In this document: positions 10,913-22,600 of the stretch, in pieces
Layout of the letters: the number at the start of each line of letters is the position of its first letter
Position numbering within the stretch: position 1 is the stretch's first letter
NCBI GenBank assembly: GCA_963678675.1
Contig: OY783198.1
Coordinates: 11,728,580 to 11,792,579 of the forward strand
Direction of reading: 5' to 3'
Source: Xiphydria camelus
Taxonomy: Eukaryota > Arthropoda > Insecta > Hymenoptera > Xiphydriidae
DNA length: 64,000 bases
Translations under genes and position numbers: made by a program
The notes under the pieces: generated by a model
Told to the model about the DNA's origin: nothing
The model's database searches: none
What the model saw: only the letters and a program-made list of their open reading frames with translations

Positions 10913-10984
10913 AATTATCAAATTTTCAACCGTCGGCAAAAACTGCCGAAAACAAATTTCAAGTATCGGCCATAGGTATCGGCG

Positions 10985-12395
10985 CTTGAGCGGTTTGGGC
11001 TCGGACATGCGGTACATTGACACCACTTTACTTACTGGTCTAAAATATATTGCAAACTGAAGTTATCAAATTTGATAATGTAAGGATAAGCAAGCCTGAC
11101 TCTCTCTTTATATGATATAAGATCCATTTTATTTTACTACTTATCGTTTTTGAACACTGATTTAAAAAAAAATAAAATCAGATGTCAATCTTACCCCATA
11201 TTCTTTTTAAGATTGATACCTGTTAAAATGTTCGTCTATAATGCATGCAATCGACTAAAAATCTCAATTTCTGTTTATTACATTCCAAAATTGACATCTG
11301 TAGGTGATTTTGTATAGAGATTAAATTATAATAGAGTGATTTTATTTATAAATTTCTGCCACTTTAAAAAGACCTAAAATTTCTAAAAGTTTTCTTCGTC
11401 AAAAATAGGACATGCACGCCCACGTGAAAACTTAACAATACTGAATCGGGTGATCATTATGAAAACGCTAATATTCACGCGCGGCGTCAGGTGGCGGTCT
11501 ATAGGCGGTATTTATTAAGGTAGACAAGAACAGTATTATTACGAGTTATTAGCAGAAAGTAATAAGAGTCAGAAAATGTGTCAATGTTAACCCAGTGTCA
11601 ATGTTACCCCGCGTTACCCTATATGTTTCGATGTGATTACATAATAAACAAGGCTACATAATAAAATGTGTGGTTTTAAATACGTTTCAAAGCGGTTATG
11701 AAAGACGTAATTTTCAGACGTTTTTAAATTGTTCAATAAAGCATTCATTTAACGTAAATATATTAGACAAAATAATATACGTTTTGCTCCCTAAAACCTC
11801 AAAATTACGTCGGACATTTTCAACCTAAAAATTACGTCGCTTTGAAACGTGTTTACAACCACACGTTTCCACCATTTTTCAACGTTTATTTCATGTTATC
11901 TTGTTTATTGGGAAGGTGCGGAGGTTATACAGATGAACATCATATCAGTACAATTTTCGTTACATTAGATATGTAAGCGCAGAGGAAGAATATTTGCCCG
12001 TCTTGAACATAGGTTTCCCATGTATAATTGCATGGGAAGCCCATGTTCACGTTGGACAGATATTCTGTTCCTGAGTTTACTTTCCGAGAATGCGAGGTAA
12101 TTACCGTTATATGGTCTGCTACATACTATCGATTTCAATGCATTTCAATGCAGTATCTTCTTCTTATAACAAGTTAGTTGTCAACGTGTGACTGATACAT
12201 TAACGGATAATTTTTCTGATATATAGTAAATATTTCGTTTTAGACCGTCCGCACAAGTGCTACATGTCACTCACAGGCCTAATGGACAATTTTTCCTCGA
12301 ATCTGCATAACCATGGTATTCAGGAATGATATTATGTTCTTCAGTCGTTGGTATTGAGTATGCGCATGACCTTAAAGTAAGCTGAGATAGGAGAT
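10985..12395. other. Non-coding region with a TIR repeat
   Basis: An inverted repeat at about 11646-11916 has arms starting AATAAACAAG and sharing ACGTTTCAAAGCG. Related sequence with AACAAGATAATGTGAAATAAACG is at about 4413-4460. The remainder holds no gene I can support. Confidence 0.5.
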
Positions 12396-12532
12396 GGGAG
12401 CCCATGGCGGCAAAAGTGTGTACTACCGGTAGGTCTGCCCGGTTCACCAGCGCCTTACCTCCTTTATTTATCTATGCGCCTTACGGAGTGAATGCAGTGT
12501 GTTTATTTATGGATAATTTGTCAATCGATAGG

Positions 12533-14141
12533 ATGTACAAAAGAAAATCACACGTGAATTGCTGTGTTAAACAATGTAAAAATACAGTGCGTAATACATC
12601 TAGGGATATTAAATTCTACAATTTCCTCAAAGCAAGCTACAAAGCTGAACAACGGAGAATATGGGTGGCGTGGATGAACAAAGTAAAGTAAGTATGTTTT
12701 CTAAGCTCAATAAAATATTATAATTTATTTAGAAAAAGTACTTTTGGTAAGTCATTATTTTGTAATTAAAGCTCAAATAGCTGGGAAGAAACAGTGCTCA
12801 TTTTATTGGGAACAAATCATCGCCAACAAAAACGACCCCTACTTACGTGCCAACCATCATAAACAGGACAAATAACACCGTACTTCCAAAGGAGAAAGCA
12901 ACCTTTGAACGGTTTAAAAGACATATGAAAAGGCGAATAGGAGCAAGTTTTCTAATATCACCAGCTAATCGAAATAAAATTGAACATAACGTTCACAATA
13001 ACGTTGAAGAAAATGTACTGACTCAAGAAGTTCCTGTGCAAACTAAAACCGATGTTGGGGTACAGGTTTGTTTTTTGGATAACTTTTATAACAGTCCCTT
13101 TGGAAATGACTCAAAACTATTACTTTGCAATCAGTTCTGTGAGAAGGATAGTACTCATTCAGAAGTGCAGGTGTACATTCCCGAAGGACAAGGCAGTTTA
13201 AGAATTGTCAAGGGCCGAAAAAAAATGAAAAGTCTTGTGGTAATAGCCCATCGACGAAAGACCAGTTTACGACATTCGACCTTCTACTCAGAAATGTTGC
13301 AACCAAGAGGATTATGAAAGTCCAACATAAAGATCGGCTAATGATTTTCTTAATGAAACTTAAAACAGGCCTAACATTCTCCGCCCTAGCTGTACTTTTC
13401 CATATTGGCAGAACAACAATGTCGCGAACGTTTTTCTCTGTATTACAATCTCTTCGAGTCGCTTGTAATAACTTCATTTTCTGGCCCTGTCTTGACGTAG
13501 TGCAAAGTACTATGCTAGATGCCTTCAAGGAATCGTACCCGAACTGCCTGGTGATTATCGACTGCACTGAAATCAGAGTCGAACAATCGAATTCGATCGA
13601 ACAGCGAATTCATTTGTATTCTCATTATGAAAAAGGATATACTATAAAAGTCCTTGTTGGGTGTATACCTGGCGGTGCTATTTCTTTTCTCTCGAAGTGT
13701 TTTGGTGGTCGTACGACGGACTGTCAAATTACCGTCGCGTCGGAACTATTACATTTACTGGAGCCAGGTGATACTGATCTCGCTGATAAAGGTTTTCCGG
13801 GCATGCAAACAGTGCTGGACGAAGCGCAAAACGCTGCGATTGTGGTGATGCCCCCTTTTCTCCATGACCATTCTTTTTCTAAAGAAGAAGTCGATCTAAC
13901 ATACAAAATAGCCAAGAAGAGAATACACATCGAAAGAATTATGCAACGACTTCGCGTTTATAAGATCTTAGATAAATTTTCACAACAACTTCTTCCACAC
14001 GCGGATGATATTGTGTATATGTACGGTGTATTAGTAAATTTGCAATCCCCAATCATCAAAAACGGTGACGCCGTACATGATGACGCGTCGTCGAATACGA
14101 CACATGGTGCACATGGGAGCCAGGAGCAGGATATGACGTGA
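12533..14141 (+). pseudogene. THAP + DDE_4 transposase (ISL2EU/Harbinger type), frameshifted
   Basis: Exon 1 (to 12687, donor AAA|GTAAGT; an in-frame ATG also exists at 12404) carries the first half of a THAP DNA-binding finger: NCCVKQC and RRIWVAWM. Exon 2, probably from 12772, carries its end (AHFIGNK and TYVPTI). The frame is broken between SWEETV and AHFIGNK, where the usual CS before xHF is missing. A second shift lies in an A8 run at 13218-13225. From about 13226 the frame is open to 14141 and holds the RNase-H-fold core: D in VIIDCTEIRVEQ, D in LADKGF and E in RIHIERIMQRLRVYKIL. It would catalyse transposition. With only two small indels it is a young pseudogene, or intact if the indels are assembly errors. 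Confidence 0.75.
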
Positions 14142-15421
14142 ACCAAATTGTACATTACGTAACACTGTCTATTGTAAATTAAAAAAATGACGCATAAAAC
14201 AAAGTTTATTCTGTTTTAATAAGGCTCATTTTGAATAATCCCAAAACATAACCTATAAAACACAAAAAAAGTAGTTTGTACTCGTATTTTGAATGGTATG
14301 TATTCCGAAAAGCTTCTCTTTAATTGCCAAATACGACAACTGACGAAACTAGTCGAAAGATGCAATGAAATCACGCTTACATTTAAATTCAGAAAAAAAA
14401 TATTAGTCATTTCCGTAAATGGGCTTATAATATGGACCTATTTGTCATTAAAAAAACGCCATGAGATGGCACCACCCTGTAGAGGCCTGTGGCGATCTAC
14501 TACCACGATCGACCGCCAGGCGGCTACTACACCGATCTGCCGGCTACCACGGCTCCCGCGCATCTCACGCCCTATTTCTCCGACTTCTCGCTAGTACTCG
14601 CACACGACCAGATTTCTATATATCACCGAGGCTCACCGACACCAGTGGCGGGTAGGCGAGTGGCATCGGCGACGCACACATCATTTAGCTCGCCGCCACA
14701 GGTTCGAACCCAATACCAGTGAGTTTCACTATTTTATCTACAGCGAGGTCATTTACAAATGCCGCTCGAAAAGTTCCTGTGACGGATTTTCAAAGCCCCT
14801 ATGCTGACAGACCCCCCTTAAACTAAAATATTATTGTAGGAGATAAAAAAAAGACTCTTCTGTAAGTTTGACACGGTTTGTAATGTACCTATTGTACTTT
14901 GAACTAGTCTAGTAAAAGTTTGGTCGTGATCAACCCGAACGTTACTTAATGGCACTTATTTGTTCTTGATTTTGTGAAATTTCTTTGTGAATAAATTCTT
15001 TTTCTATTTTCGAAATATTTTCAATAGAAAGCATGTATCTTTACGACAAAGAGACCCTAGTAAGTTTTATTTCTATCGGTTGCAGGATTCAAGATATAGG
15101 GCATTCCATGCAAACTAGAAACCCTCCCAATAAATGTTCTCAGATTTCGATGAAATTAAAATATATTGGTTAGTATCCGAATTAAAAAATAAAAGGTTGG
15201 TAATTTGCCTGAATCATAGAGGAGTTGGTGCAAATGTGAAAACCCAGTTTGTTTTTAATTTATAAAAAATCAGTGAATCGTTATTTTAACCTGAAAAATT
15301 GCCTTAAAATGCCTTACAATATTAGAAATAGAGGACCACAAATCACAAGTACAAAAGCCATGTAGAGGAAACCACCCAGTTATATTCGACACTTAAGCAT
15401 TTTACAACATTTGAGACCGTG
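14142..15421. other. Non-coding region with a possible tRNA-like fragment
   Basis: No gene is visible. Around 14660-14722 a GTGGCATCGG motif and a perfect B-box-like GGTTCGAACCC suggest a second tRNA-derived SINE remnant, but stems are not convincing. The rest is AT-rich sequence. Confidence 0.4.
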
Positions 15422-15425
15422 TTAA

Positions 15426-16624
15426 GGTATTTCTATGGTTTTGCGTTTTTCTTACGAATCTCATGAAATTTTGCCAATCAAAAGACTGAAATATTATCCA
15501 TCGATTCCCAAATTTTCAAAACGCTGAGCCATGTAGTTTAAAAGAAAATGTTAATTCAAAGTAGCATTTTCTACACTGACTTTCAATGGCTAACATGTAG
15601 AAGGACGGTACCTCATTGACGTTTTGAGTTATAACTACAGAACCAATCTTACAATGTTAAAGAAAAACTAACGGCGAATAAAATGATATTGTAGGATTAT
15701 GTTCACAAAAACTGGAAGTTCTGAGCCATATAGTTTCAGAGAAATTATAACTTAAAAACTGAGATTTGTCTTGAAACTGTAAAGTGGTGGGGACGAGTAA
15801 CGATGATGTGGCAACAGTGCGCACAGCTGATTTAGCCGTCTCATGTGACTATGGGACTCAGTAGTACTTTTGCTACCGGAGAGGGGATAGCCAGTGGCAC
15901 GGCGCGGCAGCCCCCACTACGGCACGTAGTGGCAGGCACATAGCAGTATTCTAAGGAGAGAGGAGCACTGTTGCCACGATTATCGGGCCAGGTAGTGTAT
16001 ATATGTGAGATACATTTGTACACAGGTCTCTCTGTATAGCAAGGAGCCCAGAGTACAGTTTACTCAAAAGTTTCGTTCGCGCGTAATACAGTTTGTGATC
16101 AGGGGGGCAATTCTCGACACGTGAGAAACGATTTCGTGAGAACGGAATTATTATTTCGTTTGAGAAATTTTGTACACGGAATTTTTTCCCATACGAAACT
16201 CCTTCGTTAACGAAATTACTTTTTTCGTTGACGAAAGTGTCATTCGTCGTTCTCGCTGTTTTCGTCAACGAATGTTGTTTGGTATTTGTATGCCCGTGAG
16301 TTGTATGACGAGGTGGTGGGCCGATGCGACGGGTCGTTGCTAAGTGATTAAACGAGATTCTAAAAAGAAGACGTCGCTAAGGGATGTAAACACATTTTTC
16401 GTGTGAGAAAATTAATTTCTTTGACGAGATTTAATTTCGTTGACGAGATCTATCTTGGAAGGGATATTCGAATCGTTAACGAAAGTGATCGACGAAATTT
16501 TACATTCGTTAACGAAAAATATTTCGTCCACGAAAAGCATTTCCCACGCGTCGAGAATAGCACCCCAGTTATACTAAGTCCTGAAGCAAAAACTTTTGAA
16601 TACGACTGTCACCATAGAAATACC
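15426..16624. mobile_element. TIR repeat, copy 2, with nested insert
   Basis: This is nearly identical to 2227-2962 outside an insert at about 16102-16566. The ends GGTATTTCTATGG and complement are flanked on both sides by TTAA. Comparing the two copies gives the empty-site sequence for the nested element. Confidence 0.8.
16102..16566. mobile_element. Nested element with TTCGTnnACGAA motif array
   Basis: Copy 1 reads GATCAGTTGTACTAAG where this copy has GATCA, then this insert, then AGTTATACTAAG. The insert ends are inverted repeats: GGGGGGCAATTCTCGACACG on the left and GGGGTGCTATTCTCGACGCG on the right strand. Inside are many short palindromes of the type TTCGTTAACGAA or TTCGTTGACGAA on both sides. 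No protein is encoded. Target duplication is at most 1-2 bp, so the family is unclear. Confidence 0.7.
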
Positions 16625-16628
16625 TTAA

Positions 16629-17166
16629 AAGGATATTTTTCCATCTAGAGATATATGTGATGGCTTGTTTTAATTGAAAATATATTGGCTTTACATTCTA
16701 GTAATTTACAATTTTAAGTTGGAAAGAATATAATTTTTAACAATAAAAAACTGGGATAAAGTCAAAAAACTTAGTTATTGGACAGTGTTCTTATTTTTTG
16801 GAAATACTCAATCCAGTAATTGGACAGTCAAGAATCAATAAGCCAGGTACGGTTTTTGACAATATTTATTTAAGTAAAAACTAGGAATCCAGTTTTTATT
16901 TATTTAAATCAGACTGTCCAATAACTGCAAGGTGTCCAATATCTGGGTGGTTTACCCTACTTAAAAAATAAAAAAAATATTTGGCTAACTTACTACATTT
17001 TTCGATCTTTGAGAAAAGTACGGGTAATGTGGAACCGCCATAAAATTACAGTAAATCAATGGGTAAACACATAAAGATGTTGGGATATTGAACTTTAAGC
17101 ATTATATAATATTATTATTCTTTTTATAATAATGTGTTTTTATTAATAGGAAACATTATTCGTTGA
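16629..17166. other. Intergenic, nothing recognised
   Basis: AT-rich sequence with short direct similarities (CCAGTNATTGGACAG) but no coding region. Confidence 0.45.
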
Positions 17167-17396
17167 TAAAAAACACAAAACGTGTGGCCGCCACACGCGG
17201 AAGAAGTGAAACTTCGATATCAGTTTCTCTGAATTTGATTCCGGTGGTATTAGTTTCAATTGGCTCTATATAAGTCTTTTACAATGCTTCTTCGTAGAGC
17301 CAATTGAAACTAATACCACCGGAATCAAATTCAGAGAAACTGATATCGAAGTTTCACTTCTTCCGCGTGTGGCGGCCACACGTTTTGTGTTTTTTT
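17167..17396. repeat. Near-perfect 230-bp palindrome
   Basis: Arms of about 100 bp start AAAAAACACAAAACGTGTGG and mirror each other around about 17280, separated by a short loop. No coding content; most likely a MITE. Confidence 0.8.
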
Positions 17397-17398
17397 AT

Positions 17399-17617
17399 GG
17401 GCACAAAATGTAGTGTAAGGAATATCATATTCACTGGATGTATTTTCACCAATATTGGATCCTCCCCAGGGACTTGAAAATCTGTTACATTCTCCAGGGT
17501 TTGGGACTGGCGTTGATCTGCATTAGCAGATAAAGCAATATTTGATTGTGTTAATTTAATTCTCTCTCTCCATTTTCGACTTAGTTTTGCATCAGTTCTA
17601 GGTATTTTGTTATAAAT
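17399..17617 (-). pseudogene. Unidentified protein fragment
   Basis: A minus-strand frame reads KIPRTDAKLSRKWRERIKL and continues for about 70 residues. The Arg/Lys-rich start resembles short basic segments seen in some transposon proteins, but I cannot name a family. It abuts a CA microsatellite (about 17636-17662) and the palindrome at 17167-17396, so it is at best a truncated exon. Confidence 0.25.
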
Positions 17618-17662
17618 TAATACACCCCCACGCATACACACACATACACACACACACACACA

Positions 17663-19404
17663 AGAATGTACAGTAATGCACGGTGGTTACTCGAGAAAGA
17701 TCACGACTCCGATCGCAGACTACACGAGCTCCGTATAGCCGGCCACTCGACGAGGTAAAATCCGGAAAACTGAAAATGTGCAAACGAAATACAAACAACT
17801 CACACAAGTAACTCTGCGCCCTCTAGTCTGGCTTCTCATATATCTTACGGATACACCCAAAAAAGGGTCCTAAACGCTGGATTTATGGTGAGACTAAACA
17901 GTCCTCTTACAATTAGTGGAGGTGCGACACTGCGTCGCCTCATAATACGAACAATAGCTTCCATCGCCCGAAGAAACCCTCTCGAGCAACACAAATCTGA
18001 CCTCCTCTGCACAGTCTAAACAGCGATTGATTTTTGCCTTATTTTTCTTCAGTTTCAAGTTAATAACTATAACATGTGCGATCAAGAGTAGATCTCCTCG
18101 AGGTCGTAAATCCCGAAGGCACTACTGCGTGACACGAATAGTGACCGAAAACGTAGAGTGGTGGATTTAAACCGTATCGGTTAATTGAAATGATGTAACA
18201 CTGCACTCACAATATTACTGGTGATTATATTGGATTCAAAGAGATATAGTAATTCCGTGATGTAGCCGTGGTTTACAATTAGATATACTGAGAGGTAGTT
18301 TTGAGGGAAATGTGTTGGACTGCGAACGCATTCGTAACCCCCATTCACCAAAACATACCGCCTGCCTCGCTGTTACGCGACCGATGTACAGATGATATCT
18401 AGATTAGTGCGTTTTACTGAGGTTGCGATAAAAGTGAGCCTCGCCGCGTGAGTGATAGTCGTACGGCGGCCTGGCGCTCCAGCCTCGCAAAATCGACACA
18501 TGTGTGGCTTTGCCTGGCAAAAGCGATAGACGGTACGGCGTCTACGTACGGTAGAGAGCAGTGGAATGGGGCAGAGTTGAGAGCGGTGTATTGGAGCAGG
18601 GTCGAGAGCGCTGTATGAGTGAGTCACGGTCGGAAGCGCTGGAGTGTGTGGGTTTCGTTACGGACGCGTCGTATCGGGCGCGCAATTTTAGTACCCTCAG
18701 CATAAAAGTTTCACTTCAAAAATACAACAAAATGTCCTCATGTGACCTCATCCACATGTTTCCAAGTTCCCCGCACTTTAGCCAAACTGGATTTTACGAG
18801 GTTATTCAAGAAAACGTTAGCTTATGATTCATTGAAATCCATCAATACCTTCCCTATAACTCCCTTTTCGAATACTCTGATACACATTACGCTACCTCTA
18901 TGGTAAGTTAAACTAAATAATACCACAAACTTACCTCCAGAAACTTCACGAAAATCACGAAACAGAAATCAACGCACCACCATTACATAACTATAATGCC
19001 CGACTGATTCTTAGCGCTTTGCCGTGACGAATAGGAACGAGAGTGACTGTTTACGGCAATCGCAACTAGAGTGAAGCTCTCTGAAGTCGAGATACTTAAC
19101 GTTTCCACATTACCCTCATGTGTCCACATTTGCACCCCCTCCTCTACGATTTAAAGAAATTACGGTAGTTTAAAATCGGAAAAAATTCTCCTGCATGTTT
19201 ACATTCAATGATTTGTATCTTCGAAAATATCGATCATAGAAGGAAAAAACTTCAGAATCATCGTCTTCAAAAAGAATTGTATTTCTCAAAAGGATTTTTT
19301 TATCATAAGAGGTTTCTTGAAGTAAATAATTTTGTAATAAACTTTTATTTTCAATAAATTTAACAGATGGACCCGTTTTAAAAATTCGAAAAAGTTATTG
19401 CATC
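17663..19404. other. Non-coding region, partly GC-rich
   Basis: No credible gene. The stretch at about 18370-18690 is GC-richer than its surroundings and shares a phrase with AAACATACCGCCT with about 35850, so it is probably repeat-derived. Confidence 0.4.
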
Positions 19405-19407
19405 TTA

Positions 19408-20310
19408 GGGCCGAAACCACCACCTCTGATTAAATTGTTAATTCCCGATTAGCTTAATTTAATCATGCTCTTGCGTTCCACCAATTTTTAAACCATAATT
19501 AAAGTGAGATAATCACCGTTGAACTTAATCAGCCATTTTTGGCCGATTAGGAACCTAACCAGTGATTAATGTGGATCAACATAACCTCAAGGTCGAAGTT
19601 TCACTGCTGTGCAATACTATATCGGACATGAATTTATTTTACAACGATATTTTATCATCATCTGATGATGAAAATGGTATCGAAATTGATAGAAGGCCAC
19701 ATTTAATTAAGGAACGAATTAATTATTTCCAAAACTTTGGATGATTTGGATTTCATTACGCGTTTTCGGTTATCGAAAGACAGTGTTGAAGCTTTGCTTC
19801 TGGAAATTGTACATAATTTGCAACACGCTACAGAAAGATAAATTACTTCTTAAATAATATATAATCTATTTTAAAATATCGCAACATTATCATATTACGT
19901 TAAAAATCGCGTAGAATTTTCTGTATCTTTACTAAATAAAGGGAGTGCACATTTCAGAAACCACGCTATTGCACCCAGAGTACAACTCCTGCTTGCTCTC
20001 CGGTATTATGCAACTCTGGTTCCTTTTTAAATTCTGTTGGAGATTTCGGCAGCTCACTGAGCTCGGCTTGCAGCGCGTCAGTTGATCACGTCAGGTTTTC
20101 CTCCTACTCCATTACAAGTTCCGTTGATGAACCAATCAGAATCACCGTTACAACAAAACCAAAACTTATTGCGAAGAGGGTATATGATTAGATAATCGGA
20201 GGTTAAAAATTCATGGTGGAACGAATTGTGCAGTTAATCATGATTAGAACGTCGATTAAATATAATCGTGATGAGGTAATTAAGCATTTAATCAGAGTTG
20301 GTGGAATCGG
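19408..20310 (+). mobile_element. Decayed PIF/Harbinger element, main part
   Basis: The left end GGGCCGAAACCACCACC is preceded by TTA (19405-19407), the usual Harbinger target. The right end is split: GGTGGAATCGG (to 20310) continues at 26789-26794 as CGGCCC after the large insertion and is followed by TTA (26795-26797). Without the insertion and with one CGG removed the right end reads GGTGGAATCGGCCC, the complement of the left end except for two bases. The arms share CTCTGATTAAA just inside. Confidence 0.75.
19562..20040 (+). pseudogene. HARBI1-like transposase, N-terminal remnant
   Basis: A frame with DMNLFYNDILSSSDDE runs to a stop at 19744. After a frameshift LDDLDFITRFRLSKDSVEALL follows, and beyond about 19960 APRVQLLLALRYYAT. 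This order (FRLSK then QLLLALRYYAT) is typical of the helical N-terminal region of HARBI1-like nucleases. Several stops and shifts are present and the catalytic core is absent, so it cannot encode an active transposase. Confidence 0.65.
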
Positions 20311-20968
20311 TAGGCCAGTCAAACTTTACACAAAAAAGGCGTGAACCTACATTAAATGGAGTATTAGCGGTTTTTTGCTTATTTGTTTTAGACCTCTATT
20401 GGTAGTAAAAATCCAAATTTGCAACCCTGAGAACCCTGTGCTAACTGAGTAATGGTCGAAAAACCGTGATTTTTTCACACTTGTTTCGATTTTTCAACAA
20501 TATCTCCTAAACTATGCATTTTTGGAGAAATTTTATACATCCCTTTTTTAAAGTAGATTAAATTTGCTATAAAATGAGACCTAAACTGCTTTTATAAGTC
20601 AAATAGTTACTGAAATACAGCGCTTCGAATACAGAACATTTTTTCCAAAAAGTGTAAATTTCTTTTTTTTTCATGTTCCGAGTTGAATATCGGCAAAATG
20701 ATGCGTCCCACAGAAAAAGTCAGTAGGATTAAGTTTGTAGGGGATTTATTAAGCTTTAATTTGAATTGAGGTATGTCACGGTAGCTCTAATAGTCTCATC
20801 AGGAATGACAAATAAACGAAAGTTGAGTAACATCGTTTCTTGCACGAACCAAGTGGTTTTTGATTGAAGGTTCAACGTTCTTCGTCAGAAAAATTATTTT
20901 ATACTGAAATTATGATTTTAACCGTAAAATGAAAAATTCATTGTATGCAAACATGATTATAAATATTA
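20311..20968. repeat. Left terminal inverted repeat of the Academ-like element
   Basis: It pairs with 26137-26788 over its whole length with few mismatches and some indels. A segment of the TIR (about 20610-20715) is partly repeated in direct orientation just inside it (about 20985-21090: CCAAAAAGTGCAAATTTG then CATGTTCCGAGTTGAATA). Confidence 0.85.
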
Positions 20969-21582
20969 TAAATCAAATACTTACTGAGATACAACTCTCC
21001 GAAATAGAACGTTTTTTCCCAAAAAGTGCAAATTTGATTTTTTTCATGTTCCGAGTTGAATACTGGCAAAATGAAACGTCTGACATTAAAAGTTATTATC
21101 CCTTTGCACTTCGCGGATACCTATATGGTTCCCGAGCGGTGGCACGCTTCCACTCCGATGATACCTATACGGTGCCCGGGTGGATGAGCGGTACCTCTAC
21201 AGCATTCGGGCGATTTTGGGGGGTACTCAATAAGTTTATTTCCGACGTGCGATAAGATATTCTTAGCAATGCTGTAACAGTATTCGAGCAGTTTGGAACT
21301 CTGTGTTTATTTCCATGTTTACTTATCGACGCTGCTACGGCGGGCGCTCGGGCGACGCGTCCACGTGCACCGCTTGGGCGATTTGACAAGACCACTCGAA
21401 GTATTGCCGTATCTGCACACCAAGGGTTTTGAAAGTCAATATGTTTCTTTTCAATATACAATTCCACCCCCTCTCAGTCCAACTGCAATGCAGACAGGCC
21501 CAGCAATTCGTGCCTACTCAGTGCAGTGGTTTAAACCATCGTGAAAACAAGTTTGAGTGCGTCGTCAAAAGTAAGTGTGAAA

Positions 21583-22515
21583 ATGTCAGTTCCGCCGGGC
21601 TGTTGTTTTATATGCAGGAAGTCACTGGAAGACGACGATAGAGGTCCACTTTCTGTGGTAAAAAAACGAGGAATCGCCTCTCTGATTGCCGTAAGCGTAA
21701 AACGAAACCTTACAGAGAACAAAAAATTCCTTGCAAAGTTGGATGAAGTCACAGTTCATGATGCATGTCGAAAGAGATACATTGCCCCAAAGAATGTTAC
21801 AGCATCTGAAAGTCGTGGCGGAGATTCTGTTTCCCAAGCGGAGCCAACAGTATCCCTAAGATCATCTCGTACGAGCGTTGCAATTGGACAAATCTGTATT
21901 CTGTGTGGAGAGACTATAACGGCAGAATTTTTGAAACTCCAAGAGAAGTTACCCACAGACAGACGAAATCCCGTTTTTACGATTACATTGAAATCAACGA
22001 GGGAATCTTTTCTAAAAGAAGCCGAACGCAGAGGTGATGATTGGGGGAAAGAAATTATTGATCGTCTAAATCATGAAACTGAGGATTTGGTGGCTGCTGA
22101 TACCCGATACCACAAACAATGCCACAAAAAGTTGATGAGCCGTTCCAACATAGCTGGACAGAAAAGAGGACGCCCAAAAGTGGAATCTGTGCAAAATACT
22201 TTGGAAATGATTGACTCATACTTAGAAGAGAACAGTGAGGAATGCCAGTTTTCATTGAGTGATCTCCTAGCACAGGGTGAAGCTGATCATACTCCCGATC
22301 TGAGGACCATCAAACGGCATCTTCTTGATCGCTACAAGGATGATGTTGTGATTGTTTCAGCACCTGGTCGGCCGCCAGTTGTTTGTTTTAAAAATACAGG
22401 ACATAAAATCCTATATGAGAAATGGTATGATGACAAGAAAAAGGATGGAGAGGAGGAACGATTGAGAGTTGTGCTGGCTGCAGCTGAGATTATCTTAGAG
22501 GACATCCGCTCTTAA
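21583..22515 (+). pseudogene. Academ-like transposase, N-terminal part
   Basis: The start ATG at 21583 gives MSVPPGCCFICRK. Two related metal-binding motifs follow: C8, C11, H59 and C62 (HDACRKRY), then C105, C108, H177 and C180 (YHKQCHKK). A lysine/arginine-rich linker with KRGRPKVES comes next, and the part with APGRPPVVCFKNTGHKI leads into the main region. The frame ends at TAA 22513-22515, within EDIRS. The same frame continues with VYETNQYPPSDDF up to a T9 run at 22595-22603, where a shift is needed to enter the next part. One nonsense codon and one indel therefore separate this from the remaining protein. A TTA-to-splice-site explanation was considered but no good intron is visible. Confidence 0.75.
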
Positions 22516-22600
22516 GTTTACGAAACTAATCAGTATCCTCCTTCTGATGATTTCCTGGCCGATATCGAACATGTTATTCCCAAGTTAGTACTCCTTTTTT

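Larger units (their letters stand above)
6199..10984. mobile_element. Fold-back element hosting the Ginger insertion
   Basis: About 75 bp beginning CGCCGATACCTAT at 6199 recurs inverted at about 10910-10984. The neighbouring parts (about 6275-6360 and 10605-10720, rich in GTGGCAC and CGTG motifs) are loosely complementary as well. The simplest reading is a non-autonomous element that later received the Ginger transposon at 6960-10207. Confidence 0.6.

Noticed and set aside
21541..21582. Upstream start of the Academ-like protein
   Set aside because: The frame before 21583 has no ATG, and the finger motif starts directly after the ATG at 21583.
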